From an uncultured Clostridia bacterium (lineage in GTDB: Bacteria; Bacillota; Clostridia; Oscillospirales; Acutalibacteraceae): a DNA stretch of 64,000 bases. A program made the position numbers and the translations under genes. Below are positions 7,079 to 16,973 of the stretch, in pieces. The DNA lies in assembly GCA_947169745.1 (NCBI GenBank), contig CAMVQZ010000001.1:62001-126000 (forward strand), in the 5' to 3' direction. Position 1 is the first letter of the stretch. The number at the start of each line of letters is the position of its first letter. The notes under the pieces are model-generated. The model worked only from the letters and a program-made list of their open reading frames with translations. It was not told where the DNA came from and did no database searches.

Positions 7079-9475
7079 ATGGCCATAGATGAAAAGTATC
7101 CTCTTGCGTTGAAACCCAGAACTATTCTTGCAGGTCGTTACATAATAGAACAGGTTCTTGGTCAGGGTGGATTTGGAATAACATACCGGGCAAGCGATCA
7201 CAAGACTTCAAAGAAGATCGCTATAAAAGAATATTTCCCCGACAGTCTCGCATACAGAAATGGGTTGAAAGTTATCTCGTTTACGGGCGACAGACTTGAA
7301 AATTTTGAATACGGAAAAGAGAACTTTCTTCGTGAAGCTAAGACTCTTGCTGAGTTTATCGGTAACCCGAATATAGTCCGTGTCCATAGCTATTTTGAGG
7401 AAAACAATACTGCATATTTTGTGATGGACTATGTAGAGGGAAAATGTCTGTCTGACTATATCAAGGAAAGAGACGGCAGAATAAGCTATGATGAAGCAGA
7501 AACGATTCTCATCCCGATTATGGATGCGCTTGCTTCTGTACACAGCAAGGGGATAATTCACAGAGACGTAACTCCTGATAATATATTTATACGCAATGAC
7601 GGAAAATCCATACTTATTGATTTCGGAGCAGCGAGATACAGTCTGGGCGATAAGTCAAAAAGCCTTGATGTCATTCTCAAACATGGCTTTGCGCCGATGG
7701 AGCAGTATACAAGAAGGGGCAGACAGGGCGCATTTACGGACATATATTCACTCGCTGCAACATTTTACTATTGCATAGTCGGAACCAGACCGCCTGATTC
7801 TATAGAGCGGATCGTTGATGATGAGTTAGTGCTTCCTAGCTCTGCAGGAGTGGATATTCCGAAAGGCTCTGAAGCAGTTATTCTTAAGGCTATGTCAGTT
7901 CGTTCGTTTGAAAGATATCAGACAATGGATGAATTCCGGAAAGAGCTGGAAAAGTATTCAAGAAAAAAAGCACAGCCCTTGCCGGGGAAAAAGCCGCAGG
8001 CTGAGAAGAAACCTCCGGTAATGCAGCCGCCGCAGGTTAAGCAGGGATCACCGACCACTCAGCAGCCGGTAAAGCTGCGTTCTCAGGAAATCAATAGACC
8101 GGTAAAACAACAAGCACCTATAATCCGGGAGTCGTTAAAGAATTTATCACCGGAACCCACAATACCAGAAACCACTGTTCCGCAGAATACTATTCAACAG
8201 AATACAAATGACGGAACAACAGAAACCGGATCGGATATTAAAAAAACCTTTAAACCTGATATCCTGGACAATGATAAACTACATCCAGAAATCGAGCAGA
8301 CGTATTCTTCTGGAACAGTTCCGGAACACGATAACAGTTCAAGTCCTGTTTTTGCTACCCGGAAAACAGCATCATCTGATGATTATGTTGTATATAATGC
8401 AAAAGATTATTCTGCCAAAGCTTCTCCTCCGGATAAGCGGCCTCTTCAGCAGAACACTTCCAAAAACACAAAAAGACTAATCGGAATAGTTGTTGCTGTA
8501 TCAACCACTATCGTAATTATTACCGCTGCATTATTGATCGCAAACACCAGAAACGATTATGCTATCTCTACAAAAGCAGATGATTTTTCTTCGGAAGAAT
8601 CTGATTATTCCGTAACCGTTCCGGCGGGGATATCTCATACACCGTCTCTCCCTTTAGAATCCCCTGCTTATTCTAAGCCGGATTCATCAGTTCAGTCTGT
8701 TGAAGCTTCGGAATCATCCCCTGAGAGCTCTATAAGCAGTTCAAAGGCTCCGGTGGAAAAATCAAAAAAACCGGAGGAATCCTCGAAACGTGTGAAAGAA
8801 ACGTCCAAGGGAAAAAGTGAGTCCTCAAGAGAAGCCTCTGAGGTATCAAAAAATGAATCATCTGAAGACAGCCCTGTATCATCGGAGCCTGTTTCTTCTG
8901 AAGTAATAAGCATCGAGATAGAATCATCTGATGAGCCTGACAGCAATTATTCTTTAGACGGCAATACGCTGACTATAAGCTCTGACAGTTATTTTGTCAG
9001 CGATTATAAACAGTTTCAGTACTCTGACAATATACGAAAAATAGTGATAGAAAACGGAGTTACAAAAATTCGGTCAAAATCCTTCATAAGCTGCAGCAGT
9101 TTAACAGAAGTCAGCATACCTGACAGCGTAACGAGCATTGGTTCATATGCGTTCAATAATTGTACCAGCCTGTCGGATATAATTATCCCGGGCGGCGTTT
9201 CAAGCATAGGGAACTGGGCTTTTGCAGATTGTTCCGGTATGTCTGAGGTTATCATTTCTGATAACCTGCAAAGCATCGGAAGCGCTGCATTCAATAACTG
9301 TTATTCTGTAAAAAGGATCACTATACCCGGAAGTGTAACGTCTATCGGAAAGAGCGCATTCACCGGATGGTCACCGGATCAGACAATAATAGTTAACGGA
9401 CGCACCGAAGCCCCCGGTGGATGGGATGACAATTGGGATAAATACTGCGACGCAATAATTCAATGGAATGCTTAA
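7079..9475 (+). CDS. Membrane serine/threonine protein kinase with BspA-like leucine-rich repeat domain
   Basis: A 798-residue receptor-like kinase. The cytoplasmic N-terminus is a Hanks-type kinase: glycine loop GQGGFG (28-33), Lys50 in AIKEYF, HRD at 161-163 with catalytic Asp163, DFG at 181-183. A Pro/Gln-rich linker follows, then one transmembrane helix (about 465-485, GIVVAVSTTIVIITAALLIA). A long Ser/Glu-rich stalk precedes a single C-terminal leucine-rich domain of the LRR_5 (BspA) type, with repeats such as SIPDSVTSIGSYAFNNC. The topology suggests an external sensor regulating an internal kinase. No PASTA domain is present, so it is not PrkC. The second kinase begins 19 bp after its stop and is a close paralog. 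Confidence 0.9.
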   Translation: MAIDEKYPLALKPRTILAGRYIIEQVLGQGGFGITYRASDHKTSKKIAIKEYFPDSLAYRNGLKVISFTGDRLENFEYGKENFLREAKTLAEFIGNPNIVRVHSYFEENNTAYFVMDYVEGKCLSDYIKERDGRISYDEAETILIPIMDALASVHSKGIIHRDVTPDNIFIRNDGKSILIDFGAARYSLGDKSKSLDVILKHGFAPMEQYTRRGRQGAFTDIYSLAATFYYCIVGTRPPDSIERIVDDELVLPSSAGVDIPKGSEAVILKAMSVRSFERYQTMDEFRKELEKYSRKKAQPLPGKKPQAEKKPPVMQPPQVKQGSPTTQQPVKLRSQEINRPVKQQAPIIRESLKNLSPEPTIPETTVPQNTIQQNTNDGTTETGSDIKKTFKPDILDNDKLHPEIEQTYSSGTVPEHDNSSSPVFATRKTASSDDYVVYNAKDYSAKASPPDKRPLQQNTSKNTKRLIGIVVAVSTTIVIITAALLIANTRNDYAISTKADDFSSEESDYSVTVPAGISHTPSLPLESPAYSKPDSSVQSVEASESSPESSISSSKAPVEKSKKPEESSKRVKETSKGKSESSREASEVSKNESSEDSPVSSEPVSSEVISIEIESSDEPDSNYSLDGNTLTISSDSYFVSDYKQFQYSDNIRKIVIENGVTKIRSKSFISCSSLTEVSIPDSVTSIGSYAFNNCTSLSDIIIPGGVSSIGNWAFADCSGMSEVIISDNLQSIGSAAFNNCYSVKRITIPGSVTSIGKSAFTGWSPDQTIIVNGRTEAPGGWDDNWDKYCDAIIQWNA

Positions 9476-9494
9476 ACAGAAAGGACAGATCATT

Positions 9495-12494
9495 ATGCCA
9501 GATAACGAAAAATATCCACTTGCGTTGAAATCAGGCACTATACTTGCAGGACGATACATCATAGACGGTGTTCTTGGTCAGGGAGGATTCGGTATCACAT
9601 ATAAGGCTACAGATCACCAGAACTCACAGAGTGTTGCAATAAAGGAATATTTTCCTGATAGTCTTGCGCACAGAGAAAGTACAAATGTTTTTTCATATAC
9701 CGGAGATAAACAGACCGATTTTGAATACGGAAAAGAAAACTTTCTTCGTGAAGCAAAGACTCTTGCAGAATTTATCGGAAATCCTAATATTGTAAGAGTT
9801 TATAGTTATTTTGAAGAAAATAACACCGCGTATTTTGTTATGGATTATGTTGAGGGCAAAAGCTTTTCGGCATATCTGAAAGAAAACGGCGGCAGAATAT
9901 CCTTTGAAGAAACTAAAAGGATCCTTTTGCCAATTATGTCTGCTCTGTCTGCTGTTCACGCAAAAGGCATAATCCACAGAGACATAAGTCCTGATAATAT
10001 CATCATCACAAACGATGGTATACCTAAGCTTCTTGACTTCGGTGCAGCCAGATACAGCCTCGGAGACAAGAGCAAAAGCCTGGATGTTATCCTTAAGCAC
10101 GGCTTTGCTCCTAAGGAGCAGTATACAAGAAGGGGGAGACAGGGACCTTATACCGATGTCTATTCGCTGGGCGTAACCTTTTACAAGGCAATAACAGGCA
10201 GGATACCTCCGGATTCTATTGATCGTATGGAAGAGGATGACATAATCAATCCCACATCCCTGGGCGCGAATATCTCGCCCCAGGCAGAAGAGGTTCTGAT
10301 GAAGGCTATGGCCGTCCAGACGTCTGATCGTTATCAGTCTATGGATGAATTCCGCAGAGAGCTTGAGTTGGCTTCAGGACAGTCAGCAGCCACAAGCTCA
10401 AATGTAATTGAATTTGCCCCACCGGTACAGCAGAATACATCACAGACATTCCCTCAGACCTCGTACACTCCTCAGACCTCATATACGCCTCCTGCAGATC
10501 CCAATTCGTTCAATCCGTCAACATCATATACATCTCAGACTCCCTCAACCTCCTACACTCCCTCAACATCATATATGCCGTCTACATCGTACACACCAAC
10601 AGGCAGCTACACCGGGACGACCGGCAATGAAACAGGTGTTGACCCTGTAACAGGCTATCAGATCCCGGCTCCGTCATCTAAGAAGAAACAGTCCACAGCG
10701 GCTATTGTTGTGTTATTGTCCTCTGTTGCTGTATTGGCAATAATTGTGGTTCTTGTCATCATTCTATTAAATAATAAGAAGGATGATATCATCTCAACAA
10801 ATACCAACACTACAACTTCGTCTACAGAATCTGCAAATCAGCAAACGCCTTCAGTGGTACTTCCCGGCGGAACCTCGGAGGCTGCATCTGAAGTAAGCAC
10901 AGCATCCGAAACAGAAAGCTCAGATGAATCATCAGTTTCTGAGAGCAAAGATTCCGGCTCTAACTATTCATTTGCAGACGGAACACTGACGATCTATTCT
11001 GATGATTTCTTCACCAGTGACTGTGAGGCATTTCTGAAAGATAACCGTTATAGTCTTAAGCGCGCAGTTATAAAGGAAGGAGTTACAGTGATAGGAGATA
11101 AAGCATTCTACCTCTGCAGAAACCTTGAATCAGTATCCATACCCGAAGGTATATTAAGTGTCGGAGAAAACGCCTTTAATAATTGTTCAAATCTGTCAGA
11201 ATTAACTTTCCCGAATACAGTAACGCAAATTGAAAGATTTGCTCTCTGGGAATGTACTGGAATCAAGAGCTTCACTATTCCTGAAAGTGTAGCAACTATG
11301 GGACAGTCTGTATTCTATAATTGGACCTCTGACCAGACGATCTATATCAAAGGCAGGAAATCTGCGCCCGGCGGATGGCATACTTACTGGATGGGTACAG
11401 AGTGCAAAGCCAATATCAAATGGGATTCACAGGGATTCTCAGGCGAGACCTCTGCCGCCGAGAGCTCTGCTGATTCCGGATCTGATTCTGAAAATACATA
11501 CTCATACAGTAACGGAACCCTTACAATCAATTCGGATAAATTTTTTGATGGTGATAGCACGAATTTTTCTAACAAGTATCAGTATGATGTTAAGTCTGTT
11601 GTAATTAAAAACGGTGTTACCAAGATCGGTAATAAAGCATTCTATTTTTACAAAAGTCTCAGCAATATAAAGATCCCTGACAGCGTTAAGACAATAGGCG
11701 AAAATGCATTCACGCGCACCAGCCTTACAAGCATTGATATTCCGGAAGGAGTAACAAAAATAGATAGATTTGCTTTCTGGGAGTGCACAACTTTAAAGAG
11801 CATTACTATTCCGAAAAGTCTTTCAGTTATGGGTCTGTCTGTCTTTTACGGATGGAAGTCTGATCAGACAATATATGTAAAGGGCAAGAAATCAGCGCCG
11901 TCCGGCTGGTCGAATATGTGGAAGGGTTCAAGCTGTGATGCAACAGTAAAATGGGATTCAGAAGGCTCCTCCGGAGATACTTCCGAAGCTTCTGATTCCG
12001 GATCTGATTCTGGCGACACTTATTCATTTGACGGAAGTACCCTCGTCATTAAATCAGACAGCTTCTACACAAAAGACTGGAAGGCATTCTCCGACAGCCA
12101 CAAAACCGAAGTTACTGCTGTTGAAATTAAAAAGGGTGTAACCAAAATATGTGATAAGGCATTTTATTTCTATAAACAGTTGACAAAGATAACTATACCT
12201 GAAGGAGTCAAAACGATTGGAGAAAATGCATTTACACGCACAAACCTTACGAGCATAAACATTCCGGACGGAGTTACATCAATAGATCAGTTTGCTTTCT
12301 GGGAATGCACAACTATAAAGAGTATAACAATTCCCAAGAGTGTTACAAGTATTGGTCTGTCTGTATTCTACGGCTGGACTTCTGATCAGACGATTTATGT
12401 CAAGGGCAGATCCTCGGCACCTTCCGGATGGTCAAATCACTGGAGAAGTGTTTATGAATCTGAGTGCAAGGCCGTCGTAAAATGGAACGCATAA
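9495..12494 (+). CDS. Membrane serine/threonine protein kinase with three BspA-like repeat modules
   Basis: A 999-residue paralog of the preceding kinase in the same order: kinase domain (glycine loop about 28-33, HRDISPDN, LLDFGAAR), a low-complexity Thr/Ser/Pro/Tyr linker with repeated SYTP units, one transmembrane helix, then the outer region. Here the outer region has three tandem LRR_5 modules of about 165 residues, each starting YSF/YSY-x-GTL and ending in a conserved GW...W segment, joined by Ser-rich linkers. I start at ATG 9495, which aligns with the paralog (MPDNEKYPLAL versus MAIDEKYPLAL); ATG 9468 overlaps the upstream gene. Kinase-domain DNA is strikingly alike between copies, arguing for recent duplication or gene conversion. 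Confidence 0.9.
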   Translation: MPDNEKYPLALKSGTILAGRYIIDGVLGQGGFGITYKATDHQNSQSVAIKEYFPDSLAHRESTNVFSYTGDKQTDFEYGKENFLREAKTLAEFIGNPNIVRVYSYFEENNTAYFVMDYVEGKSFSAYLKENGGRISFEETKRILLPIMSALSAVHAKGIIHRDISPDNIIITNDGIPKLLDFGAARYSLGDKSKSLDVILKHGFAPKEQYTRRGRQGPYTDVYSLGVTFYKAITGRIPPDSIDRMEEDDIINPTSLGANISPQAEEVLMKAMAVQTSDRYQSMDEFRRELELASGQSAATSSNVIEFAPPVQQNTSQTFPQTSYTPQTSYTPPADPNSFNPSTSYTSQTPSTSYTPSTSYMPSTSYTPTGSYTGTTGNETGVDPVTGYQIPAPSSKKKQSTAAIVVLLSSVAVLAIIVVLVIILLNNKKDDIISTNTNTTTSSTESANQQTPSVVLPGGTSEAASEVSTASETESSDESSVSESKDSGSNYSFADGTLTIYSDDFFTSDCEAFLKDNRYSLKRAVIKEGVTVIGDKAFYLCRNLESVSIPEGILSVGENAFNNCSNLSELTFPNTVTQIERFALWECTGIKSFTIPESVATMGQSVFYNWTSDQTIYIKGRKSAPGGWHTYWMGTECKANIKWDSQGFSGETSAAESSADSGSDSENTYSYSNGTLTINSDKFFDGDSTNFSNKYQYDVKSVVIKNGVTKIGNKAFYFYKSLSNIKIPDSVKTIGENAFTRTSLTSIDIPEGVTKIDRFAFWECTTLKSITIPKSLSVMGLSVFYGWKSDQTIYVKGKKSAPSGWSNMWKGSSCDATVKWDSEGSSGDTSEASDSGSDSGDTYSFDGSTLVIKSDSFYTKDWKAFSDSHKTEVTAVEIKKGVTKICDKAFYFYKQLTKITIPEGVKTIGENAFTRTNLTSINIPDGVTSIDQFAFWECTTIKSITIPKSVTSIGLSVFYGWTSDQTIYVKGRSSAPSGWSNHWRSVYESECKAVVKWNA

Positions 12495-12526
12495 GCCGGT
12501 TATTCCTGATTAAATATCATTTCTAT

Positions 12527-12562
12527 TCAGTGGGGGATCATATCTCCCACTGAAATATTTTT
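12527..12562 (+). terminator. Terminator after the kinase pair
   Basis: TCAGTGGG pairs with CCCACTGA around a 12-nt loop, followed by a T-rich tract. Confidence 0.75.
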
Positions 12563-12608
12563 AATTTATTTTTGAAAGGAAATCATTACTGATCGATTTT
12601 TCGGTCTC

Positions 12609-12654
12609 TCGTAAATACAAAATTTTTATTTTCGTAAATACAAAATTTTTATTT
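12609..12654. repeat. Two perfect tandem 23-bp repeats upstream of the rpsB promoter
   Basis: The unit beginning TCGTAAATACAAAATTTT occurs at 12609-12631 and again without change at 12632-12654. The second copy ends 6 bp before the -35 hexamer of the rpsB promoter, the position of an A/T-rich UP-like element. Confidence 0.9.
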
Positions 12655-12659
12655 TTCTA

Positions 12660-12688
12660 TTGCATTTTTTTTTTATATATGCTATAAT
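12660..12688 (+). promoter_or_regulatory. Promoter of rpsB-tsf
   Basis: TTGCAT (12660-12665), a 17-bp spacer and TATAAT (12683-12688). Transcription would begin about 90 nt before rpsB. Confidence 0.75.
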
Positions 12689-12694
12689 TTTATA

Positions 12695-12784
12695 CGCAAA
12701 TCGCACGTCGGAGAAATTCATTAGGTGCGCATATCAATGTGTTACTTATCCCGGCGGAGGAAAAACCTAAGGAGGAAAATTTTT
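12695..12784 (+). promoter_or_regulatory. rpsB 5' leader, possible autoregulatory RNA
   Basis: About 90 nt of untranslated leader. CGCAC (12702-12706) can pair with GTGCG (12725-12729), and a second C/G-rich element (CCCGGCGGAGG) lies before the ribosome site. S2 leaders are autoregulated in several bacteria, but I do not recognise a defined S2-leader family here. Confidence 0.3.
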
Positions 12785-13519
12785 ATGGCATCAGTAGTAT
12801 CAATGAAGCAGCTTTTGGAGGCAGGCGTTCACTTCGGTCACCAGACAAGAAGATGGAACCCTAAAATGGCACCGTATATTTTCACAGAGAGAAACGGTAT
12901 CTATATCATAGATCTCCAGAAGACAGTAAAAAAGTTAGAGGAAGCTTATAACTTTATCCGTGACATCTCAACAGAGGGTAAGTCTGTTCTTTTCGTCGGA
13001 ACAAAGAAGCAGGCTCAGGATTCTGTTAAGGAAGAAGCTCTCAGAGCAGGTGCTTACTATGTAAATGCAAGATGGCTTGGCGGTATGCTTACAAACTTCA
13101 CAACTATCCGTCGCAGAATTGAGAGACTCAATCAGCTCCGCACAATGGAGTCAGATGGTACATTTGATCTCCTTCCCAAGAAGGAAGTAATCAAGCTTAA
13201 TCTTGAGATTGAAAAGCTTGAGAAGTTTATGGGCGGTATCAAGGATATGAAAGAGATCCCCGGTGCTCTCTTTATCGTAGATCCCCGTAAGGAAAGGATT
13301 GCAGTTGCAGAGGCAAAGAAGCTCGGTATTCCGATCGTTGCTATTGTTGATACAAACTGTGACCCCGATGAGATCGACTACGTTATCCCCGGCAATGATG
13401 ATGCTATCCGTGCAGTAAAGCTTATCTCCGGTGCAATGGCTAATGCTATCATCGAAGGCAACGAAGGCAAGATGGGCGCAGCTGCAGCTGAGGCAGAAGA
13501 AGAGGACTCTCAGGAGTAA
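12785..13519 (+). CDS. rpsB: 30S ribosomal protein S2
   Basis: A 244-residue small-subunit ribosomal protein. The start [33 protein letters not shown] is diagnostic and the length is typical for Firmicutes, with a short acidic C-terminus. GGAGG precedes ATG 12785 by 8 bp, so the longer in-frame reading from 12725 is rejected. tsf follows, as in nearly all bacteria, but a clear terminator separates the two here. Confidence 0.98.
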   Translation: MASVVSMKQLLEAGVHFGHQTRRWNPKMAPYIFTERNGIYIIDLQKTVKKLEEAYNFIRDISTEGKSVLFVGTKKQAQDSVKEEALRAGAYYVNARWLGGMLTNFTTIRRRIERLNQLRTMESDGTFDLLPKKEVIKLNLEIEKLEKFMGGIKDMKEIPGALFIVDPRKERIAVAEAKKLGIPIVAIVDTNCDPDEIDYVIPGNDDAIRAVKLISGAMANAIIEGNEGKMGAAAAEAEEEDSQE

Positions 13520-13533
13520 TCAATAAATAATAT

Positions 13534-13568
13534 AATAGCCGCAAATTACTTTTTTGCGGCTATTTTTT
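13534..13568 (+). terminator. Hairpin terminator between rpsB and tsf
   Basis: TAGCCGCAAA pairs with TTTGCGGCTA, followed by TTTTTT. It may attenuate rather than abolish tsf expression, since no independent tsf promoter is obvious. Confidence 0.85.
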
Positions 13569-13617
13569 AAACCAGCGCATAGCTGAATAAATAATATAAT
13601 TTTCGGAGGTTTTTGAT

Positions 13618-14538
13618 ATGGCTTTTACAGCACAGGACGTAAAAACATTAAGAGAAAAAACAGGCTGCGGTATGATGGACTGTAAAAAGGCTCTTACCGA
13701 AGCAGACGGTGATATGGAAAAGGCAATTGACGTTCTCAGAGAGCAGGGGCTTGCCAAGGCTGCAAAGAAAGCATCAAGAATTGCCGCTGAAGGCGTTGCT
13801 TTTGCTTGCACAAATGAAGACAGCACAATGGGTGTTGCTCTTGAAGTAAATGCTGAAACAGATTTCGTTGCAAAGAATGCTGAATTCCAGGCATTTGTAA
13901 AGACTGTTGCAGATACAGTTATGGCAGAGAATCCTGCTGACGTTGAGGATCTCCTCAAAAAGACAGCAGCAGGTACTTCTGTTACAGTTGCAGATCTTCT
14001 TCAGGAGAAGATCCAGACCATCGGCGAGAATATCATCATTCGTCGTTTCAAGCTTTTCACAGGTGCTGTTTCTGCTTACATCCATGCTGGCGGTAAGATC
14101 GCAGTTCTCGTTCGCTTTGATACAGACGTTGCTGATAAGGATGGCTTTGCAGCATATGCAAAGGATATCGCTATGCAGGTTGCAGCAGTTAATCCTTCAT
14201 ATCTTGACAAGAAGGATGTTCCCGCTGAAGTACTTGATCACGAGAAGGAGATCATGATCGCTCAGATGAAGCAGGATCCCAAGATGGCTAATAAGCCGGA
14301 TCAGGTTCTTGATAAGATCGTTATGGGTAAGGTCGGCAAATACTATGAGGAAAACTGCCTCAACAAGCAGACCTTTATCAAGGATAACAAGGCTACTGTT
14401 GAGCAGTATACCGCTCAGACAGCTAAATCACTTGGCGGAAACATCTCTGTTGCAGAGTTTGTTCGTTTTGAAAAGGGAGAAGGTCTCGAGAAGAGAAACG
14501 ATGATTTTGCTGCCGAGGTTGCAAGCATGGTAAAATAA
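13618..14538 (+). CDS. tsf: Translation elongation factor Ts
   Basis: A 306-residue guanine-nucleotide exchange factor for EF-Tu. The UBA-like N-terminus (VKTLREKTGCGMMDCKKAL) and the core TDFVAKN motif, which contacts EF-Tu, are intact. GGAGGT lies 8 bp before the ATG. Codon use is biased toward a small set, as expected of a highly expressed gene. Confidence 0.98.
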   Translation: MAFTAQDVKTLREKTGCGMMDCKKALTEADGDMEKAIDVLREQGLAKAAKKASRIAAEGVAFACTNEDSTMGVALEVNAETDFVAKNAEFQAFVKTVADTVMAENPADVEDLLKKTAAGTSVTVADLLQEKIQTIGENIIIRRFKLFTGAVSAYIHAGGKIAVLVRFDTDVADKDGFAAYAKDIAMQVAAVNPSYLDKKDVPAEVLDHEKEIMIAQMKQDPKMANKPDQVLDKIVMGKVGKYYEENCLNKQTFIKDNKATVEQYTAQTAKSLGGNISVAEFVRFEKGEGLEKRNDDFAAEVASMVK

Positions 14539-14650
14539 TCAATAAAATATAACGTGTCAGTTTTCCTGTTATTCAATACAAGATCTGTTATCTGACCGGT
14601 ATTTAATTGGTTTTCGTTAGTTTTTCTTATATATTTAAGATACGGATTAA

Positions 14651-14699
14651 GGGCAAGACGTCAGATAGAAATTTTCCATCACAGACGACTTGCTCTTTT
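14651..14699 (+). terminator. Terminator after tsf
   Basis: GGGCAAG-A-CGTC pairs with GACG-A-CTTGCTC around a 25-nt loop, followed by TTTTC. The remainder of the 298-bp tsf-pyrH gap holds nothing else I can identify with confidence. Confidence 0.65.
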
Positions 14700-14836
14700 C
14701 ATATATTTGTATGTGTATTATTAATGAAAAACAGGTAAAAGATTTACCGAAATTAACAAATTTATACTTTACAATATGGAGTCGTTATAGTAAAATATAA
14801 GATATAGAGAAATATCATTATAGGGGTGTTGCAATA

Positions 14837-15541
14837 ATGGAGCCTAAATACAAAAGAGTTCTTTTGAAGCTTAGTGGAGAATCCCTGGCAGGTAAAGAGA
14901 AGCATGGTATTGATTTCGATACGGTTCTCAGATTCTGCCAGCCGATCAAAAAGCTTAATGATATGGGCGTTGAAGTTGCTATTGTTGTCGGCGGAGGCAA
15001 TTTCTGGAGAGGCAGATCCAGCGGAAATATGGACAGAACAAGAGCTGATCATATGGGTATGCTTGCAACTGTCATTAATGCGCTCGGTGTATGTGATGCA
15101 CTTGAGCAGCTTGACCTTGAGGTCAGAGTTCAGACAGCTATTTCTATGCAGCAGGTAGCTGAACCTTATATCAGAAACAGAGCGATCCGTCATCTTGAAA
15201 AGGGAAGGATACTTGTATTTGGTTGCGGAACAGGTAACCCATTCTTCTCAACAGATACGGCAGCTTCTCTCAGAGCTGCTGAGATCGAAGCAGATATTAT
15301 ACTTAAAGCAACTATGGTTGATGGTGTGTATGATTCAGATCCGAAAAAGAATCCTGATGCGAAAAAATACGATCAGATTTCATTCCATGACGTTCTTAAT
15401 AAGGATCTGGCAGTTATGGACAGTACTGCTGCTGCGATCTGTAAGGATAATAATATTCCTATAATAGTATTCAGCCTTGACAATCCTGATAATATTGTAG
15501 CCGCTGTCTGCGGAGAAAATGTAGGAACACTGGTTGAATAA
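14837..15541 (+). CDS. pyrH: Uridylate kinase (UMP kinase)
   Basis: A 234-residue kinase of the amino-acid-kinase fold that phosphorylates UMP to UDP. The opening [14 protein letters not shown], the GGGNFWRG loop and the late [14 protein letters not shown] segment are family hallmarks. It is the usual partner of frr, which starts 30 bp downstream. Confidence 0.97.
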   Translation: MEPKYKRVLLKLSGESLAGKEKHGIDFDTVLRFCQPIKKLNDMGVEVAIVVGGGNFWRGRSSGNMDRTRADHMGMLATVINALGVCDALEQLDLEVRVQTAISMQQVAEPYIRNRAIRHLEKGRILVFGCGTGNPFFSTDTAASLRAAEIEADIILKATMVDGVYDSDPKKNPDAKKYDQISFHDVLNKDLAVMDSTAAAICKDNNIPIIVFSLDNPDNIVAAVCGENVGTLVE

Positions 15542-15571
15542 TTATCCACAATACTATGCGGAGGTTTTATT

Positions 15572-16126
15572 ATGAATACTGTAATCAAAAATACAGATGA
15601 AAAAATGGACAAATCGGTCAGCCATCTTGAAACAGAATTTGCAGAGATCAGAGCAGGTCGGGCAAACCCTGCAGTTCTTGACAAAATCAGAATAGATTAT
15701 TACGGATCTCCCACACCTGTAAATCAGGTTGCAGCTGTTTCAGTTACAGAGGCAAGAACTCTTACTATACAGCCCTGGGATACGACTCTTCTTAAAGCAA
15801 TCGAGAAAGCTATCCAGACATCTGATATAGGAATAAATCCTCAGAACGACGGAAAAATTATCCGTATGATGTTCCCGCCCCTCACCGAGGACAGAAGAAA
15901 AGAGATCGTAAAAGATATCGCAAAGATGGGTGAGGACGCTAAGGTTGCTGTCCGCGCTGCAAGGCGTGATGCTATGGATAAACTCAAGTCCATGAAGAAG
16001 AAAAGTGAGATCACCGAGGACGACCAGAAACACGGCGAAAAGAAGATCCAGGATATAACAGATAAACATATAAAGTCTATAGACAGTATGACTGAAAAAA
16101 AACAAAAACAAATAATGGAAATCTAA
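15572..16126 (+). CDS. frr: Ribosome recycling factor
   Basis: A 184-residue tRNA-mimic protein that, with EF-G, splits post-termination ribosomes. It has the conserved EIRAGRANPAVLDKI and DRRKEIVKDIAKMGEDAKVAVR segments and the standard length. GGAGG lies 9 bp before the ATG. Confidence 0.97.
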   Translation: MNTVIKNTDEKMDKSVSHLETEFAEIRAGRANPAVLDKIRIDYYGSPTPVNQVAAVSVTEARTLTIQPWDTTLLKAIEKAIQTSDIGINPQNDGKIIRMMFPPLTEDRRKEIVKDIAKMGEDAKVAVRAARRDAMDKLKSMKKKSEITEDDQKHGEKKIQDITDKHIKSIDSMTEKKQKQIMEI

Positions 16127-16141
16127 GGTCAGAAAATGAAA

Positions 16142-16179
16142 TATCTCGGCATGAATTCCATTCTTGCCGGGATATTTTA
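16142..16179 (+). terminator. Weak hairpin after frr
   Basis: TATCTCGGC pairs with GCCGGGATA, followed only by TTTTAATT. It is probably a partial terminator within the cluster. Confidence 0.5.
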
Positions 16180-16250
16180 ATTAAAAACTTAGAGCAAATA
16201 ATGATGTTTGTTGTAAGCTTTTAATTGAAATTCTTATGTGAGGTATTATT

Positions 16251-16973
16251 ATGAGTGATCCAAAATTAGATGGTTTAGTCATTCCGAAACATGTTGGTAT
16301 TATCATGGACGGGAATGGCAGATGGGCAAAAAAACGCGCGTTGCCAAGATCAGTCGGGCACAGATTCGGCGCTCAGAATTTTCGTAAAATCACCAGATAT
16401 ATAAGTAATGTGGGCGTTGAAGTTCTGACCTTGTATGCTTTTTCTACTGAAAACTGGAAAAGACCCAAGGAAGAGGTCGGCGCTCTGATGAAGCTTTTCC
16501 ATCAGTATCTTAAGGATTCCCTCAAAGACTTCCGTGATGATGATATCAAGGTTGTTTTTATCGGAGATAAATCTGCATTTGATCCTCAGCTTGTAAAACT
16601 CATCCAGGAAACTGAGGAAGTTGCAAAAGACAGAAAAGGTATGCAGCTTAATATCGCTATGAACTACGGTTCAAGGGCAGAAATAGTAAGAGCTGTGAAA
16701 AGCATCTGCAAGGATGTTGCCGAAAACAATAAGGATATAGATTCAATAACGGAGGCTGATATTTCAGACCGCCTCTATACGGGTGGACTTCCTGATCCGG
16801 ATCTGATAATAAGAACGGGCGGAGAATTCAGATTAAGCAATTTCCTTCTTTATCAGTCTGCATATTCTGAATTTTATTCCACAGATGTTTTGTGGCCGGA
16901 TTTTAATGATCTGGAATTCAATAAGGCTGTAATAGAATATAATCGCAGAAACAGACGCTTCGGAGGTGTGTAA
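16251..16973 (+). CDS. uppS: Undecaprenyl diphosphate synthase (isoprenyl transferase)
   Basis: A 240-residue cis-prenyltransferase that builds the C55 lipid carrier for cell-wall synthesis. It has HVGIIMDGNGRWAKKR with the catalytic Asp, FSTENW, and the C-terminal isopentenyl-diphosphate site RTGGEFRLSNFLLYQSAYSE. The stop is immediately followed by the cdsA ATG. Confidence 0.97.
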   Translation: MSDPKLDGLVIPKHVGIIMDGNGRWAKKRALPRSVGHRFGAQNFRKITRYISNVGVEVLTLYAFSTENWKRPKEEVGALMKLFHQYLKDSLKDFRDDDIKVVFIGDKSAFDPQLVKLIQETEEVAKDRKGMQLNIAMNYGSRAEIVRAVKSICKDVAENNKDIDSITEADISDRLYTGGLPDPDLIIRTGGEFRLSNFLLYQSAYSEFYSTDVLWPDFNDLEFNKAVIEYNRRNRRFGGV

